DNA from: Paractinoplanes polyasparticus
GTDB lineage: Bacteria > Actinomycetota > Actinomycetes > Mycobacteriales > Micromonosporaceae
Length of the DNA stretch: 64,000 nucleotides
Reading direction: 5' to 3'
Assembly: GCF_019710575.1 (NCBI RefSeq)
Contig: NZ_JAHWFK010000031.1
Coordinates: 62,001-126,000 of the forward strand
Shown here: positions 25,293 through 33,128 of the stretch, piece after piece
Layout: each line of letters begins with the position of its first letter
Position numbering within the stretch: the first letter of the stretch is position 1
Notes under the pieces: generated by a model
Told to the model about the DNA's origin: nothing
Database searches by the model: none
What the model saw: only the letters and a program-made list of their open reading frames with translations
Program-made: the position numbers and the translations under genes

Positions 25293-25410
25293 CGGAAAGT
25301 CCCATCGCTCGGCGGTCAGCGGGGCGCGTGACGTCCCGCTCGGCTCATACGACGGGGCTCGTGGGGATCTCGTCCGGTGGAGGCAGGGTCGGCTGAGCCG
25401 ATAGCAAGCA

Positions 25411-25426
25411 TAGAACGTTCGGTCTT
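25411..25426. promoter_or_regulatory. TAGAACG-type operator at -35 of EthD-like gene
   Basis: TAGAACGTTCGGTCTT, overlapping the TTGACG -35. It could also influence the leftward GH65 gene that starts 119 bp away. Confidence 0.7.
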
Positions 25427-25453
25427 GACGCGATAGGTGCCGGCCTCTACTGT
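25425..25453 (+). promoter_or_regulatory. Promoter of EthD-like gene
   Basis: TTGACG (25425-25430), 17-bp spacer, TACTGT (25448-25453), bracketed by TAGAACG-type operators exactly as at 20615-20681. Confidence 0.65.
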
Positions 25454-25462
25454 TGAGGAGGA

Positions 25463-25476
25463 AGAACGAACGTTCT
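25463..25476. promoter_or_regulatory. TAGAACG-type operator downstream of -10
   Basis: AGAACGAACGTTCT followed by A: perfect 6-2-6 arms (AGAACG/CGTTCT), 52 bp after the first site of the pair. Confidence 0.75.
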
Positions 25477-25500
25477 ACCAACAGGAGAGAGGAGTGCGTC

Positions 25501-25800
25501 ATGCCCACCAAGATCACTTTGGTTATCGGCAACCCCGCGAATTCCGACGAGTTCGAGAAGGTCTACTCCGAAGTGCTGGCGGCCGCCAAGACGTTTCCCA
25601 AGTTGCAGCGGGCCGAGTCGGCCAAGGTGTGGCCCAAGGAGGACGGCACGGCGACGCCCGCTTACCGGACGCTCGACCTGTACTTCGACAGCTACGAGGA
25701 CGCCTCCGCCGCGGTCGCCACGCCCGTGGCCGGCGCCGTCTTCGGCGGCCTGCAGGGTGCGCAGGTCACCATCACCGGGCTGTTCTCGGACATCGAATAG
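25501..25800 (+). CDS. EthD/dimeric alpha-beta barrel protein
   Basis: 99 residues behind AACAGGAGAGAGGAG. ITLVIGNPANSDEFEKVYSE is the first strand and helix of a ferredoxin-like dimeric alpha-beta barrel, and PAYRTLDLYFDSYEDASAAV the third strand and helix, as in EthD-family proteins (named from ethyl tert-butyl ether degradation). These act in aromatic or ether catabolism or as small monooxygenases; function here is unknown. The gene has a dual TAGAACG-operator promoter and is convergent with TetR paralogue B, so its expression is probably strongly repressed without inducer. Confidence 0.8.
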   Translation: MPTKITLVIGNPANSDEFEKVYSEVLAAAKTFPKLQRAESAKVWPKEDGTATPAYRTLDLYFDSYEDASAAVATPVAGAVFGGLQGAQVTITGLFSDIE

Positions 25801-25881
25801 TGGGTGTCGTGGGCACTCGGGTCGGGGGGCCCGAGCGCCGACGTCCGTTCCTCTTCATCTTCGCCGCCGGGGGAGAACCCG

Positions 25882-26484
25882 TCACGAGCCGGCCTGGCGG
25901 CGCTGGCCGTGGATGCGGACCAGCCCTTCGATGCCGCGCAGGAAGGTCTCGGTCACCAGCGCCGGGTCGAAGAGGCAGCCGGCCGCCATGGCGCCGTCGC
26001 GCAGCATGATGAAGTGGCGTGCGGCGGCGTCCGATGTGTCCTCCGCGACCTGGGCCATCAGGGTGGTCAGGGTGTTCGCGAACCACTGCCGGTGAGCCGC
26101 GATCTCCTTACGCACGGGGTGCTCGGCGTCCGGGAACTCCGCGGCGGCGTTGAGGAAGGCGCACCCGCGGAACCCGGGAGACTGGATCTGCTCGGCGATG
26201 GAGCCGGCGATGGCGAGCAGCGCGTCGGCCGCCGAGGGGTTGGCGGCCAGGATCGCCTCGACCCCGCTGCGGTCCATCTCGTGCACGCTGTGCAGATAGG
26301 AGACAACCAGGGTTTCCTTGCCGGGGAAGTGGCGGTAGAACGTGGCCCGGGTCACCTTGGCCTCGGCGATGATCCGGTCGACGCCCACCGCGTGGATGCC
26401 CTCGGCATAGAAGATCCTGGTCGCCGTGTTGAGCAGCCGGGTCCGCGCTTCGGAGGGCCGGGCCTGAACTTCGCTGGACGTCAT
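25882..26484 (-). CDS. TetR-family regulator, paralogue B of the TAGAACG regulon
   Basis: 200 residues. HTH: TRLLNTATRIFYAEGIHAVG then ATFYRHFPGKETLVVSYLH. The ligand domain shares SPGFRGCAFLNA, AEFPDAEHPV and RHFIMLRDGAMAAGCLFDP with paralogue A (14211-14804). A TAGAACG-type site lies 18 bp upstream of its start. Being next to the EthD-like gene with two operators, it is the likelier direct repressor of that gene. Confidence 0.9.
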   Translation of the reverse strand: MTSSEVQARPSEARTRLLNTATRIFYAEGIHAVGVDRIIAEAKVTRATFYRHFPGKETLVVSYLHSVHEMDRSGVEAILAANPSAADALLAIAGSIAEQIQSPGFRGCAFLNAAAEFPDAEHPVRKEIAAHRQWFANTLTTLMAQVAEDTSDAAARHFIMLRDGAMAAGCLFDPALVTETFLRGIEGLVRIHGQRRQAGS

Positions 26485-26491
26485 ACGACCA

Positions 26492-26517
26492 TTCTAGCGA
26501 CTAGAACGTTCGGTGTT
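26492..26517. promoter_or_regulatory. TAGAACG-type operator and overlapping palindrome before TetR B
   Basis: TTCTAG-CGA-CTAGAA (26492-26506, perfect 6-3-6) runs into TAGAACGTTCGGTGTT (26502-26517). The second has one good arm and a degenerate other. Likely autoregulation site. Confidence 0.6.
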
Positions 26518-26562
26518 GCATCAGCGCGATCCACTGGGCCGGGGCGATGGATCGTTGCGAGA

Positions 26563-27450
26563 TCACCGGGGGATGAGCCGCTCATCGGCGGGATCGAGCT
26601 GGTGCGTGACGGCCCAGGAGGCGAGCAGGCGCAGGGCGTCCTCGGTGGGGGAGTTGGGCTGCGCGGCGTACAGGGTCATGGTGAGATCGGGGTCGGCGCG
26701 CAGGTCCATGCTTTCGTACGCGAGCTCGAGGTCGCCGACGGCGTGGTGGTGGAAGGTCTTGACGCCGGTGCCGTGAATGCGCACGTTGTGAGCGCCCCAA
26801 CGGCGGCGGAAGTCGTCGCTGCGGGTGGAGAGCTCACCGACCAGGTCGTGCAGGCCCTTGTCGTGGGGGTCCTTGCCGGCCGCGGTGCGCAGGTTCGCGA
26901 CGGTCATGTCGGCGGCGAGGTCGAAGTTCGGGTAGAAGCGGCGGGCCGCGCTGTCGAGGAACGTGAAACGGGCGAAGTTGGGCGGCCGGGTCGGGTCGGC
27001 GTAGGCGTCGCTGTACATGGCGCGGCCGAGGTGGTTGGCGGCGAGCAGGTCCTGGCGGTTGTTGGCGACGATGGCCGGGCCGGTGGTGATGGTGTCCAGC
27101 GACCATTGCAGGCTGGGCCGGATCTGCCCCTGCTTGGGCCGGCGGTGCGGGCGCAGGACGGCGTTGCTGCCGTCGGCCTCGTGAGCCAGGCGCATCAGGT
27201 GGGCGCGTTCGGCGTCGTCGAGCCGCAGCGTACGGGCGATCGCGTCGAGGACACCGGGGGAGACCCCGGCCAGAGTGCCGCGTTCGAGCTTGGCGTAGTA
27301 CTCCACGCTCATCCCGGCCAGGGCCGCGACCTCGCTGCGGCGCAAGCCGGGTACGCGACGCTGCCCGGAGGAGGGCAGACCGGCCTGCTCGGGGCTGATC
27401 TTCGCGCGGCGCGTGGTGAGGAACTCGCGTACCTCGGCTCGGTTGTCCAT
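26563..27450 (-). CDS. XRE-family regulator with MmyB-type ligand-binding domain
   Basis: 295 residues from the ATG at 27450. HTH: REFLTTRRAKISPEQAGL then GLRRSEVAALAGMSVEYYAKLERG. Ligand domain: IVANNRQDLLAANHLGRAMY, FTFLDSAARRFYPNFDL, LSTRSDDFRRRWGAHNVR and VKTFHHHAVGDLEL, all typical of MmyB-like domains. Unlike its three relatives here it has no divergent SDR; instead its upstream side abuts the broken esterase, so its original target may have been lost. The longer open frame upstream encodes the esterase signal peptide and is not its start. Confidence 0.9.
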   Translation of the reverse strand: MDNRAEVREFLTTRRAKISPEQAGLPSSGQRRVPGLRRSEVAALAGMSVEYYAKLERGTLAGVSPGVLDAIARTLRLDDAERAHLMRLAHEADGSNAVLRPHRRPKQGQIRPSLQWSLDTITTGPAIVANNRQDLLAANHLGRAMYSDAYADPTRPPNFARFTFLDSAARRFYPNFDLAADMTVANLRTAAGKDPHDKGLHDLVGELSTRSDDFRRRWGAHNVRIHGTGVKTFHHHAVGDLELAYESMDLRADPDLTMTLYAAQPNSPTEDALRLLASWAVTHQLDPADERLIPR

Positions 27451-27479
27451 GTCATCGACGGTACGACGAGCCTGGTTGC

Positions 27480-27957
27480 CGTGGGATGCCCTGCCAGTAC
27501 ACCCATGTAGGTGACGACGTGGGTGAGGCTGCCCGGTGCGGGCTCGGGCGGGTTCTGGGCCGTGCAGCCGTTGTTCCTGACGAACCGGTCCCGCAGCGAC
27601 CGTCCCGCCGCGATGTTCAGCACCGGGTCGCGCAGCCCGTGCAGCCCGATGTACGCGATCGGCTGGGTGCCACCGCTGCACCCGCTGAGCTGGCCGCCGG
27701 AACAGACCGCGACCGCGCGGAAGACGGTCGCCCGCGCACAGGCGATCGCGTAACTCATACCCCCGCCGTAGCTGAAGCCGAGCGAGAACAGCTGGGTCGT
27801 GTCGACGCAGAGGGCGCCCTCGATGAGGTTCACCACGGCGCTGTGCGGTCGCCGACGCGACGTGGGTGACGCTCACCCCGAGCCCGGCGATCAGGAGGGC
27901 GGCCGCGGCGAGGAGCCCGGTCCGGCGGTACGAATGTGCCGTCATGCCGGTTGTCAC
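27480..27957 (-). pseudogene. Secreted LpqC/PHB-depolymerase-like esterase, internally deleted and 3'-truncated
   Basis: From a GTG at 27957 the reverse strand encodes a clean signal peptide (GLLAAAALLIAGLGVSVTHVASA). After about 40 codons the homologous sequence continues in the +1 frame at VNLIEGALCVDTTQLFSLGF, then SYGGGMSYAIACARATVFRA, LHGLRDPVLNIAAG and GSLTHVVTYMG, the nucleophile-elbow region of secreted polyhydroxybutyrate-depolymerase/feruloyl-esterase-like enzymes. About 100 residues between signal peptide and elbow are missing, and the catalytic-His end is lost before the XRE gene. The GTG overlaps the stop of the beta-helix gene by 4 bp, indicating an old operon. Confidence 0.7.
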
Positions 27958-30347
27958 CGGAGCCCGCTACGGGAGGTCCACTGCTGGTTGGCGCCGCCGT
28001 TGCAGGCCCAGAGGTTGAGCTTGGTGCCGGCCGCGGTCGCGTTGCCGGGAGCGTCGAGGCACAGCCCGGACTGGACGCCGGTGATGGTGCCGTTGGCGTT
28101 GACGTTCCACTGCTGGTTGGCCTGGCCGCTGCAGTCCCAGATGATGACCGCGGTGCCGTTCGCGGTGCCCTGGCCGGACGCGTCGAGGCACTTGTTGCCG
28201 TACACCCTCAGCTGTTTGCCGGAGGTGGACGTCCAGCGCTGGCCGGTGCCGGATCCGCAGTCGGAGAGCTGCGTCTGGACTCCGTTCGTGGCGCCGGCGG
28301 CCTCGACGCACCGGCCGGACTGGGTGCCGACGATCTGCACCGTCTGCTCGGTGCCGCCGGACTGCGGTCCGGCGGCTGACATCACGGCCTGTGCGCCCGC
28401 GGGCCAGTTGCCGTTCGTCACCGTCACGTTCCCGGACACGACGTTGCCTCGATCGCCGTTCGTGACGTTCGTGCTGTTGTTGGTCGACCAGTTGTTCGTC
28501 ACCGTGAAGTTGCCCATGTTCTCGGCGAACCAGTAGTTGGCGGTGGCCCACGTGCCGGTGGACGAGAAGACGTTGTTGCGGGCGGTGTAGTACCGCGAGC
28601 CCTCGTCGAAATAGATCCCGAAATAGCCGTTGGTCCGCAGGCAGTAGTTGTCGCTGATCACCGCGCCCGGGTTGGCCGACAGCGTGTAGATGCACCCGCC
28701 GTCGTTCATCTGCTGCATGACGTCGTGCACGTAGTTGCCGACGAGCTGGTTGCCGGACGCGGTGGTCGCCGTGCTGTAGCGCGGCTGGTAGTTGTACAGC
28801 CCGCGGTCGGCGTAGTGGTTGCTGCCACCGGCGTCGTTCGAGCCCCAGCCGTAACCGATGGACATGCCGGTGTACGGCAGGTTGTAGGCCTCGTTGTGTG
28901 AGATGACGGCGTTCGTGACGTAGGTCGCGAGCACCGACACGATGCCGCGATGATCCGTCCCGAGGTCGTGCAGGCGGTTGTTGCTGATCGTGATGTCCCG
29001 GTTCCTCATGCGCGCGTCGCTCGGGTGGTGCGCGTCGGCCCGGACACCGCCGACCACGATGCCGCCCGCGACGTTCCGGGCGATCTCCGACCGGGTGACC
29101 GTGATGTTGCTCGTGCCCAGCCCGACCCCGCTGCCGTGCGCGCTGACGTCGTTGCCGATGCCGATCGCGGTCTGCCCGAGGTTCACGAACTGCGAGTCGG
29201 TGAACGTGACGTTGTTGGCCGCCGAGACCTGTACGGCGGCGGGGGACTGGAGCCAGTTCGGGCGGGTGGCCTCGAACTGCGGGCACCCGTTGTGGCAGGA
29301 GCTGAAGGCCGGCCAGCTCCAGTTGCCGTAGATGTAGGCGCCGGTCTGCTGATCCGCGTAGCCCTGACTGCTGCTCGGTCCGAGCCAGCTGGTGCCGGTG
29401 AAGGTGATTCCGCTGAACGTGAGGTGGTGCGCGGGCGCGTCGTAGGTGCCGCCGACCTGGACCAGCGACTGCAGCGCCGGCAGTTCCACGCTGACGTTGG
29501 CCATGTTCTGCCCGGCGAGCGGGATGTACGACAACGCGCCGGTTCCGGGATCGAGGTACCACTCGCCCGGGCTGTCCAGGAACTCGTAGGCGTTGCTCAG
29601 ATAGAGCGGCCCGGCCCGGTGCGGCTGGGTGAACGTGTCGTACCCGAAGTTGTTGTTGCTCCATCCGGGCTGTTGCATCGTGATCTGGTTGCCGCTGATG
29701 CGCTGCACCGACACGTACCGGTCGGTGAAGGAATTGACGCTCTCCATCTGTACGCGGCTCTGGTTGGTCAGATTGTTCAGGTAGCTGAGCGCGCCGTTGG
29801 TGAACCTCAGGCCGGTGCTGTCCGCGGTGAAGTCGGCCCGATTGACCTGCGTGCGGGCCCTGGTCGCGACGGCGCCGTTGACGTAGAGCTGCCGGCTGTC
29901 GATGCCGGCGCCCACGTTGGCGCGCCAGATGTTGCGGCCGGCGTCGACCTGCGACCATCCGGTGACCGGACGGGCGCCGGTGATCACGGGACGGGCCGAC
30001 GGCGCCGCCTGCCACACCACACGGTAGCCGTTGAAACCGGAGTCGGCGGCGGTCATCCGCAACGGCGACGACTGCCGGTAGACCCCGTCGGCCAGCTGGA
30101 CGACGACGTCGCCGGACATCGAGCTGTTCAGCGACCGCACTGCGCTCTGCGCCGCAGCCAGCGAACAGGGCGCGGCGGCGGTGCAACTCGTGCCGGTTCC
30201 GGACGGGGCGGCGTAGAGCACGGCTGCGGCGGCGAAAGCAGGGCCGGCCACGACGACGGCGGATGCCGTGGCGACGCCGGTCAGAGCGGCCGCCACGATC
30301 GCGGTCAACCTCCGTACGGGCGCTGATAGGGATGACGGTACGGACAC
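27954..30347 (-). CDS. Secreted right-handed beta-helix enzyme with ricin-type lectin domain
   Basis: 797 residues, GTG start behind AGAGGAG. Signal peptide (IVAAALTGVATASAVVVAGPAFA), then an N-terminal block (SPLRMTAADSGFNGYRVVWQ, PVITGARPVTGW) reminiscent of GH141-like parallel beta-helix enzymes, a long PbH1 repeat region (about 290-640) with NVTFTDSQFVNLG and ITVTRSEIARNVAGG, and a C-terminal ricin B/CBM13 trefoil (about 665-797) with three QxW repeats (GQRWTST, NQQWNVN, NQQWTSR). Likely an extracellular polysaccharide-degrading enzyme; substrate not identifiable. A AGTTA-GCGT-TAACT dyad upstream suggests LacI-type sugar regulation. It overlaps the broken esterase by 4 bp. Confidence 0.85.
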   Translation of the reverse strand: MSVPSSLSAPVRRLTAIVAAALTGVATASAVVVAGPAFAAAAVLYAAPSGTGTSCTAAAPCSLAAAQSAVRSLNSSMSGDVVVQLADGVYRQSSPLRMTAADSGFNGYRVVWQAAPSARPVITGARPVTGWSQVDAGRNIWRANVGAGIDSRQLYVNGAVATRARTQVNRADFTADSTGLRFTNGALSYLNNLTNQSRVQMESVNSFTDRYVSVQRISGNQITMQQPGWSNNNFGYDTFTQPHRAGPLYLSNAYEFLDSPGEWYLDPGTGALSYIPLAGQNMANVSVELPALQSLVQVGGTYDAPAHHLTFSGITFTGTSWLGPSSSQGYADQQTGAYIYGNWSWPAFSSCHNGCPQFEATRPNWLQSPAAVQVSAANNVTFTDSQFVNLGQTAIGIGNDVSAHGSGVGLGTSNITVTRSEIARNVAGGIVVGGVRADAHHPSDARMRNRDITISNNRLHDLGTDHRGIVSVLATYVTNAVISHNEAYNLPYTGMSIGYGWGSNDAGGSNHYADRGLYNYQPRYSTATTASGNQLVGNYVHDVMQQMNDGGCIYTLSANPGAVISDNYCLRTNGYFGIYFDEGSRYYTARNNVFSSTGTWATANYWFAENMGNFTVTNNWSTNNSTNVTNGDRGNVVSGNVTVTNGNWPAGAQAVMSAAGPQSGGTEQTVQIVGTQSGRCVEAAGATNGVQTQLSDCGSGTGQRWTSTSGKQLRVYGNKCLDASGQGTANGTAVIIWDCSGQANQQWNVNANGTITGVQSGLCLDAPGNATAAGTKLNLWACNGGANQQWTSRSGLR

Positions 30348-30393
30348 CGGGGCTCCTCTGTGAACGCAACTCTCGGTGGTTTCGTGGTCGTGA

Positions 30394-30407
30394 AGTTAGC
30401 GTTAACT
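30394..30407. promoter_or_regulatory. LacI-like operator before beta-helix enzyme
   Basis: AGTTA-GCGT-TAACT, perfect 5-bp arms with a CG-containing centre, 47 bp upstream of the start. This form resembles operators of LacI-family sugar regulators in actinomycetes; no such regulator gene is in the window. Confidence 0.45.
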
Positions 30408-30617
30408 ATCGCGCGTGGTCAATGACGGCTGTCGATGCCGGGCGTCGCCGTCGAACGGCCCGGATCTCGGCCGTGAGGCACGGGGTGGCTCCATAACAAT
30501 TTTTCAGCGACCACTCGGCGGACCTATTTGCCCGTGATGCAAAGTCGGGTCGATCAAGGCCGTACCGGAAGTGGCAAATTGTGAAGGTTCACAAGACTGG
30601 GAGAGTTCATCTCAGAC
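30408..30617. other. Intergenic region between divergent beta-helix and metallo-hydrolase genes
   Basis: No coding sequence of quality. An A/T-rich patch at 30493-30506 and ATTTGCC/GGCAAAT arms at 30526 and 30573 (41-nt loop) stand out, but I cannot assign either a role. Confidence 0.3.
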
Positions 30618-30644
30618 GAGAACTTCTTGACCGAGAAGATCTCT
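30618..30644. promoter_or_regulatory. Tandem MarR-type operator over metallo-hydrolase promoter
   Basis: Two GAGAA-centred half-palindromes in 15-bp phase: GAGAACTTCTTGACC then GAGAAGATCTCT. The same arrangement (GAGAACTTCTTGTTT then GAGAATTTCTTA) lies, on the other strand, before the MarR gene at 32584-33057. It covers the -35 and spacer. Confidence 0.7.
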
Positions 30645-30655
30645 GGTCGTACGGT
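30627..30655 (+). promoter_or_regulatory. Promoter of metallo-hydrolase gene, probably leaderless
   Basis: TTGACC (30627-30632), 17-bp spacer, TACGGT (30650-30655). The expected start of transcription coincides with the ATG at 30663, and no Shine-Dalgarno is present. Confidence 0.6.
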
Positions 30656-30662
30656 TTGCTGT

Positions 30663-31526
30663 ATGCCACCTCTCCTTGATCCCGCCCCGTGGCCACAGCC
30701 GCTCCCCGTGGCCTCTCCGCCGGCGGAGCTGGCCATCTACCACCTGCCGACCGGTACGTACGTGACTCGTGCGGCCCTGGCCTTCAAGGGCGGGTCGTTC
30801 GGCGACAAGCGGCACTTCGCGTCGTCGGCGGTGCTGGTGCGGCACCCGAAGGGCGATCTGCTGATCGACGCCGGATTCGGCGCCGACGTCGCCGCGCACA
30901 TCGCGATGCTGCCCCGGTTCGTGCGTGCCCCTTACGAAGCGGGTCCGACGGTCAGCAGTCAGCTCGACGCCGTCGGCTACGACCGCCGCCGGTTGCTCGG
31001 TGTGCTGCCGACCCACTCGCACTGGGACCATGTCAGCGGCCTCGACGGGCTGCGCGGCACTCCGATCTGGATGAACGCCGGCGAACGCGAGTACGCGGCC
31101 AGGGATCCCGACGGCAAGGTCTACCGCAGCGTGTCGCAGGGTCACGAGATCCACGAGTACGGGTTCGACGACCGGCCCTACCTGGGCTTCGCGTCGAGCC
31201 ATGACGTGTACGGCGACGGCTCCGTGGTCATCGCCCTGGCCGGTGGCCACACCACCGGCTCGGTCGTCGTCTTCGTCGCCCTGCCCGCCGGTCCGAGGTA
31301 TGCCTTCATCGGCGACCTCACCTGGCAGATCGACGGTCTCCGCCGTCGCGCCGAACGCCCCTGGCTGTTGCGCAGATTGGCCGACAGCGATCCCGAACAA
31401 CTCCGGCAAGGTCTGCTGCGCATGATCGCCCTCGACGGTTTGATGCAGATCGTGCCCGCCCACGACCTCGACTCGTACCGGGGGATCCCTCTGCTGTCGG
31501 CACGGCCGGCGGGCCAGCCGGTCTGA
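30663..31526 (+). CDS. Metallo-beta-lactamase-fold hydrolase
   Basis: 287 residues from the ATG at 30663. The dinuclear metal site is complete: THSHWDH (His118, His120, Asp122, His123), GGHTTGS, GDLTW and MQIVPAHD. It resembles the quorum-quenching lactonase/arylsulfatase-like branch of the fold, but without a diagnostic residue the substrate is open. Cytoplasmic. It is followed 36 bp later by a carboxymuconolactone-decarboxylase-like gene. Its promoter carries the same tandem operator as the MarR gene at 32584-33057, so the MarR protein is its likely repressor. Confidence 0.85.
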   Translation: MPPLLDPAPWPQPLPVASPPAELAIYHLPTGTYVTRAALAFKGGSFGDKRHFASSAVLVRHPKGDLLIDAGFGADVAAHIAMLPRFVRAPYEAGPTVSSQLDAVGYDRRRLLGVLPTHSHWDHVSGLDGLRGTPIWMNAGEREYAARDPDGKVYRSVSQGHEIHEYGFDDRPYLGFASSHDVYGDGSVVIALAGGHTTGSVVVFVALPAGPRYAFIGDLTWQIDGLRRRAERPWLLRRLADSDPEQLRQGLLRMIALDGLMQIVPAHDLDSYRGIPLLSARPAGQPV

Positions 31527-31562
31527 GTCGTCATCCACCACTCGCGCGACAGGAAAGAGATC

Positions 31563-31952
31563 ATGCCAACCCTTCCCGTGTACGAGATGAGCGCCCGGGC
31601 CGCTGCCGGCCGTGAGGTCTACGCCCGCAATTTCGGAGTGGTTCCCGCCGAGGCCGAACGCATCATGAACGAGCATGCCGGCGCCGTGTACACCCGGGAG
31701 GCGTTCGAGGCCGCCGGGGGTCCCGGCTGGCAGGGTCAGAACTTGACCGACCGCGACCGCAGCATCGCCGTCATCACCGCGCTCGTCGCCCAGAACGTGA
31801 CCGACGTGCGCCTGTCCACCTACCTGACGCTGGTCCGCCGCGCCGGTCTGGACGAGCAGGCCCTCACCGAGCTGATGGTTCTGCTCACCGCCTATCTCGG
31901 GCAGCCCTGCACCTCGCTGGCGATGGAAGCCGTCCGCCGCTCGGCCGGCTAG
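31563..31952 (+). CDS. Carboxymuconolactone decarboxylase-family protein
   Basis: 129 residues behind AGGAAAGAG. Helical CMD fold: GREVYARNFGVVPAEAERI, LTDRDRSIAVITALVAQNV then DEQALTELMVLLTAYLGQP. PcaC proteins decarboxylate carboxymuconolactone in the protocatechuate pathway; AhpD-like relatives use a CxxC pair, which is not present here. With the metallo-hydrolase just upstream it forms a two-gene operon, possibly lactone opening followed by a decarboxylase-like step. That functional link is inference. Confidence 0.8.
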   Translation: MPTLPVYEMSARAAAGREVYARNFGVVPAEAERIMNEHAGAVYTREAFEAAGGPGWQGQNLTDRDRSIAVITALVAQNVTDVRLSTYLTLVRRAGLDEQALTELMVLLTAYLGQPCTSLAMEAVRRSAG

Positions 31953-31969
31953 ACCGCGCGGCGCACGCT

Positions 31970-32549
31970 TCACTCATCGAGCGCTTCCGCCTTCGGCTCG
32001 TCCGCAGTCATCCGGGTTGCCGATGGGGCCCTCACGTTCCCGACGACCTCGTATCGGAGGGTTGCCTGCTCGCCGTCCGTCCGGACGGCGACCACCGATG
32101 CGCGGGGACCTCGTACCGCCAGGAAGTATGTTGCGGCGAGCAGTAACGCCAGGGCCGCCGTGAAGACGTTGACGCGAACCCCGAAGATGGTGTTCGCCTC
32201 GTCGATACGGAGCGTCTCTATCCAGAGCCGACCGGCGGCGTAGCCCATCACGAAGAGCGCGAAAGCGCGTCCGCGGCCGAAGGTGTGTCGGCGGTCGAGC
32301 CGCCACACCAGTAAGGCGACACCCAGGTTCCACAGCGCCTCGCAGGCAAAGGCCGGGGGCGAGGGCGTCCGCGACGAAGCTCAGCGGCAGCCCGATGCCC
32401 CTCGCGACGCCGCGTGCGCGCAGCCGCCCTTCCATGATCAGCGCCGCCACGACGATGCCGGCGAGGATGCACAGGGGGTACGCCCGGATCGGTACGGGGC
32501 CCAGGTGCCATACGGACGTGGTGGGACTGGGGATGGCGGCTGAGATCAC
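31970..32549 (-). pseudogene. Prolipoprotein diacylglyceryl transferase (Lgt) paralogue with internal deletion
   Basis: The 5' part (GTG at 32549) reads ISAAIPSPTTSVWHLGPVPI then RAYPLCILAGIVVAALIMEG, the exact Lgt N-terminus. Near 32355 the frame changes and the sequence resumes at FACEALWNLGVALLVWRLDR, then FGRGRAFALFVMGYAAGRLW and NTIFGVRVNVFTA, the Lgt C-terminal third. About 100 central residues, including the essential His and Arg of the active site, are gone. It is therefore a decayed second copy; Lgt itself transfers diacylglycerol to lipoprotein cysteines in the inner membrane. Confidence 0.75.
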
Positions 32550-32583
32550 CGCGGTGGCACCCGATCGGGGCTTCTGCGGGCTG

Positions 32584-33057
32584 TCACAGGCAGGAACCCC
32601 GGTCTTCGCTGTCACCGATGATGGCGAACAGCATGTGGCGGAGAGACGCGATGTGGTCCTGACTGAACCCGTCGAGTACGGACGCCTCGGCAGCGGCGCT
32701 GGTCTCGGCGACCTTGGCCCGGACGGCTTCGCCGCTTTCGGTGATGACCGGGATGCGGATGCGACGATCGTGCGGGGCGTTGTGGCGGACCACCAGGCCT
32801 CTGTGCTCGAGCCGGTCGAGCTGGCTCATCAGCGTGGACTTGTCCAGGCTCAGGGACTTGCCGAGTTCCCCCTGCGTGAGGCCGGGGGTCTTGTCGAGGG
32901 CGCTCAGCACGATGTATTCGCGCAGGGTGAGTCCGTGCTTCTCGGCCTGCTCGCCGGTTACGTTGTGCATGTGCTGAGCTGCTCGGTGCAGTAGCCAGGT
33001 CAGCTCGGAATCGAGCGACGGCCTCGGGCCTCGATCGTCTGTGTCGTGCGCCGTCAT
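32584..33057 (-). CDS. MarR-family transcriptional regulator
   Basis: 157 residues. Winged-helix features: LREYIVLSALDKTPGLTQGE, LGKSLSLDKSTLMSQLDRLE and the wing VVRHNAPHDRRIRIPVITES. Its promoter (TTGTTT-17-TACTTT) contains the tandem 15-bp-phased site GAGAACTTCTTG-N3-GAGAATTTCTT, which recurs at the metallo-hydrolase promoter, so it probably represses itself and the 30663-31952 operon. Confidence 0.9.
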   Translation of the reverse strand: MTAHDTDDRGPRPSLDSELTWLLHRAAQHMHNVTGEQAEKHGLTLREYIVLSALDKTPGLTQGELGKSLSLDKSTLMSQLDRLEHRGLVVRHNAPHDRRIRIPVITESGEAVRAKVAETSAAAEASVLDGFSQDHIASLRHMLFAIIGDSEDRGSCL

Positions 33058-33099
33058 GGAGATCTCCCGAACTTGAACCGGCTGTCGGCCCTGGCGCCG

Positions 33100-33128
33100 A
33101 AAGTATCAGCTAAGAAATTCTCAAACAA
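33100..33128 (-). promoter_or_regulatory. Promoter of MarR gene
   Basis: On the reverse strand TTGTTT (33123-33128), 17-bp spacer, TACTTT (33100-33105). It overlaps the tandem operator at 33111-33137. Confidence 0.6.

Noticed and set aside
27967..30369. 800-codon open frame parallel to the beta-helix gene
   Set aside because: Arg-rich low-complexity translation in an alternative frame of a clear secreted enzyme gene.
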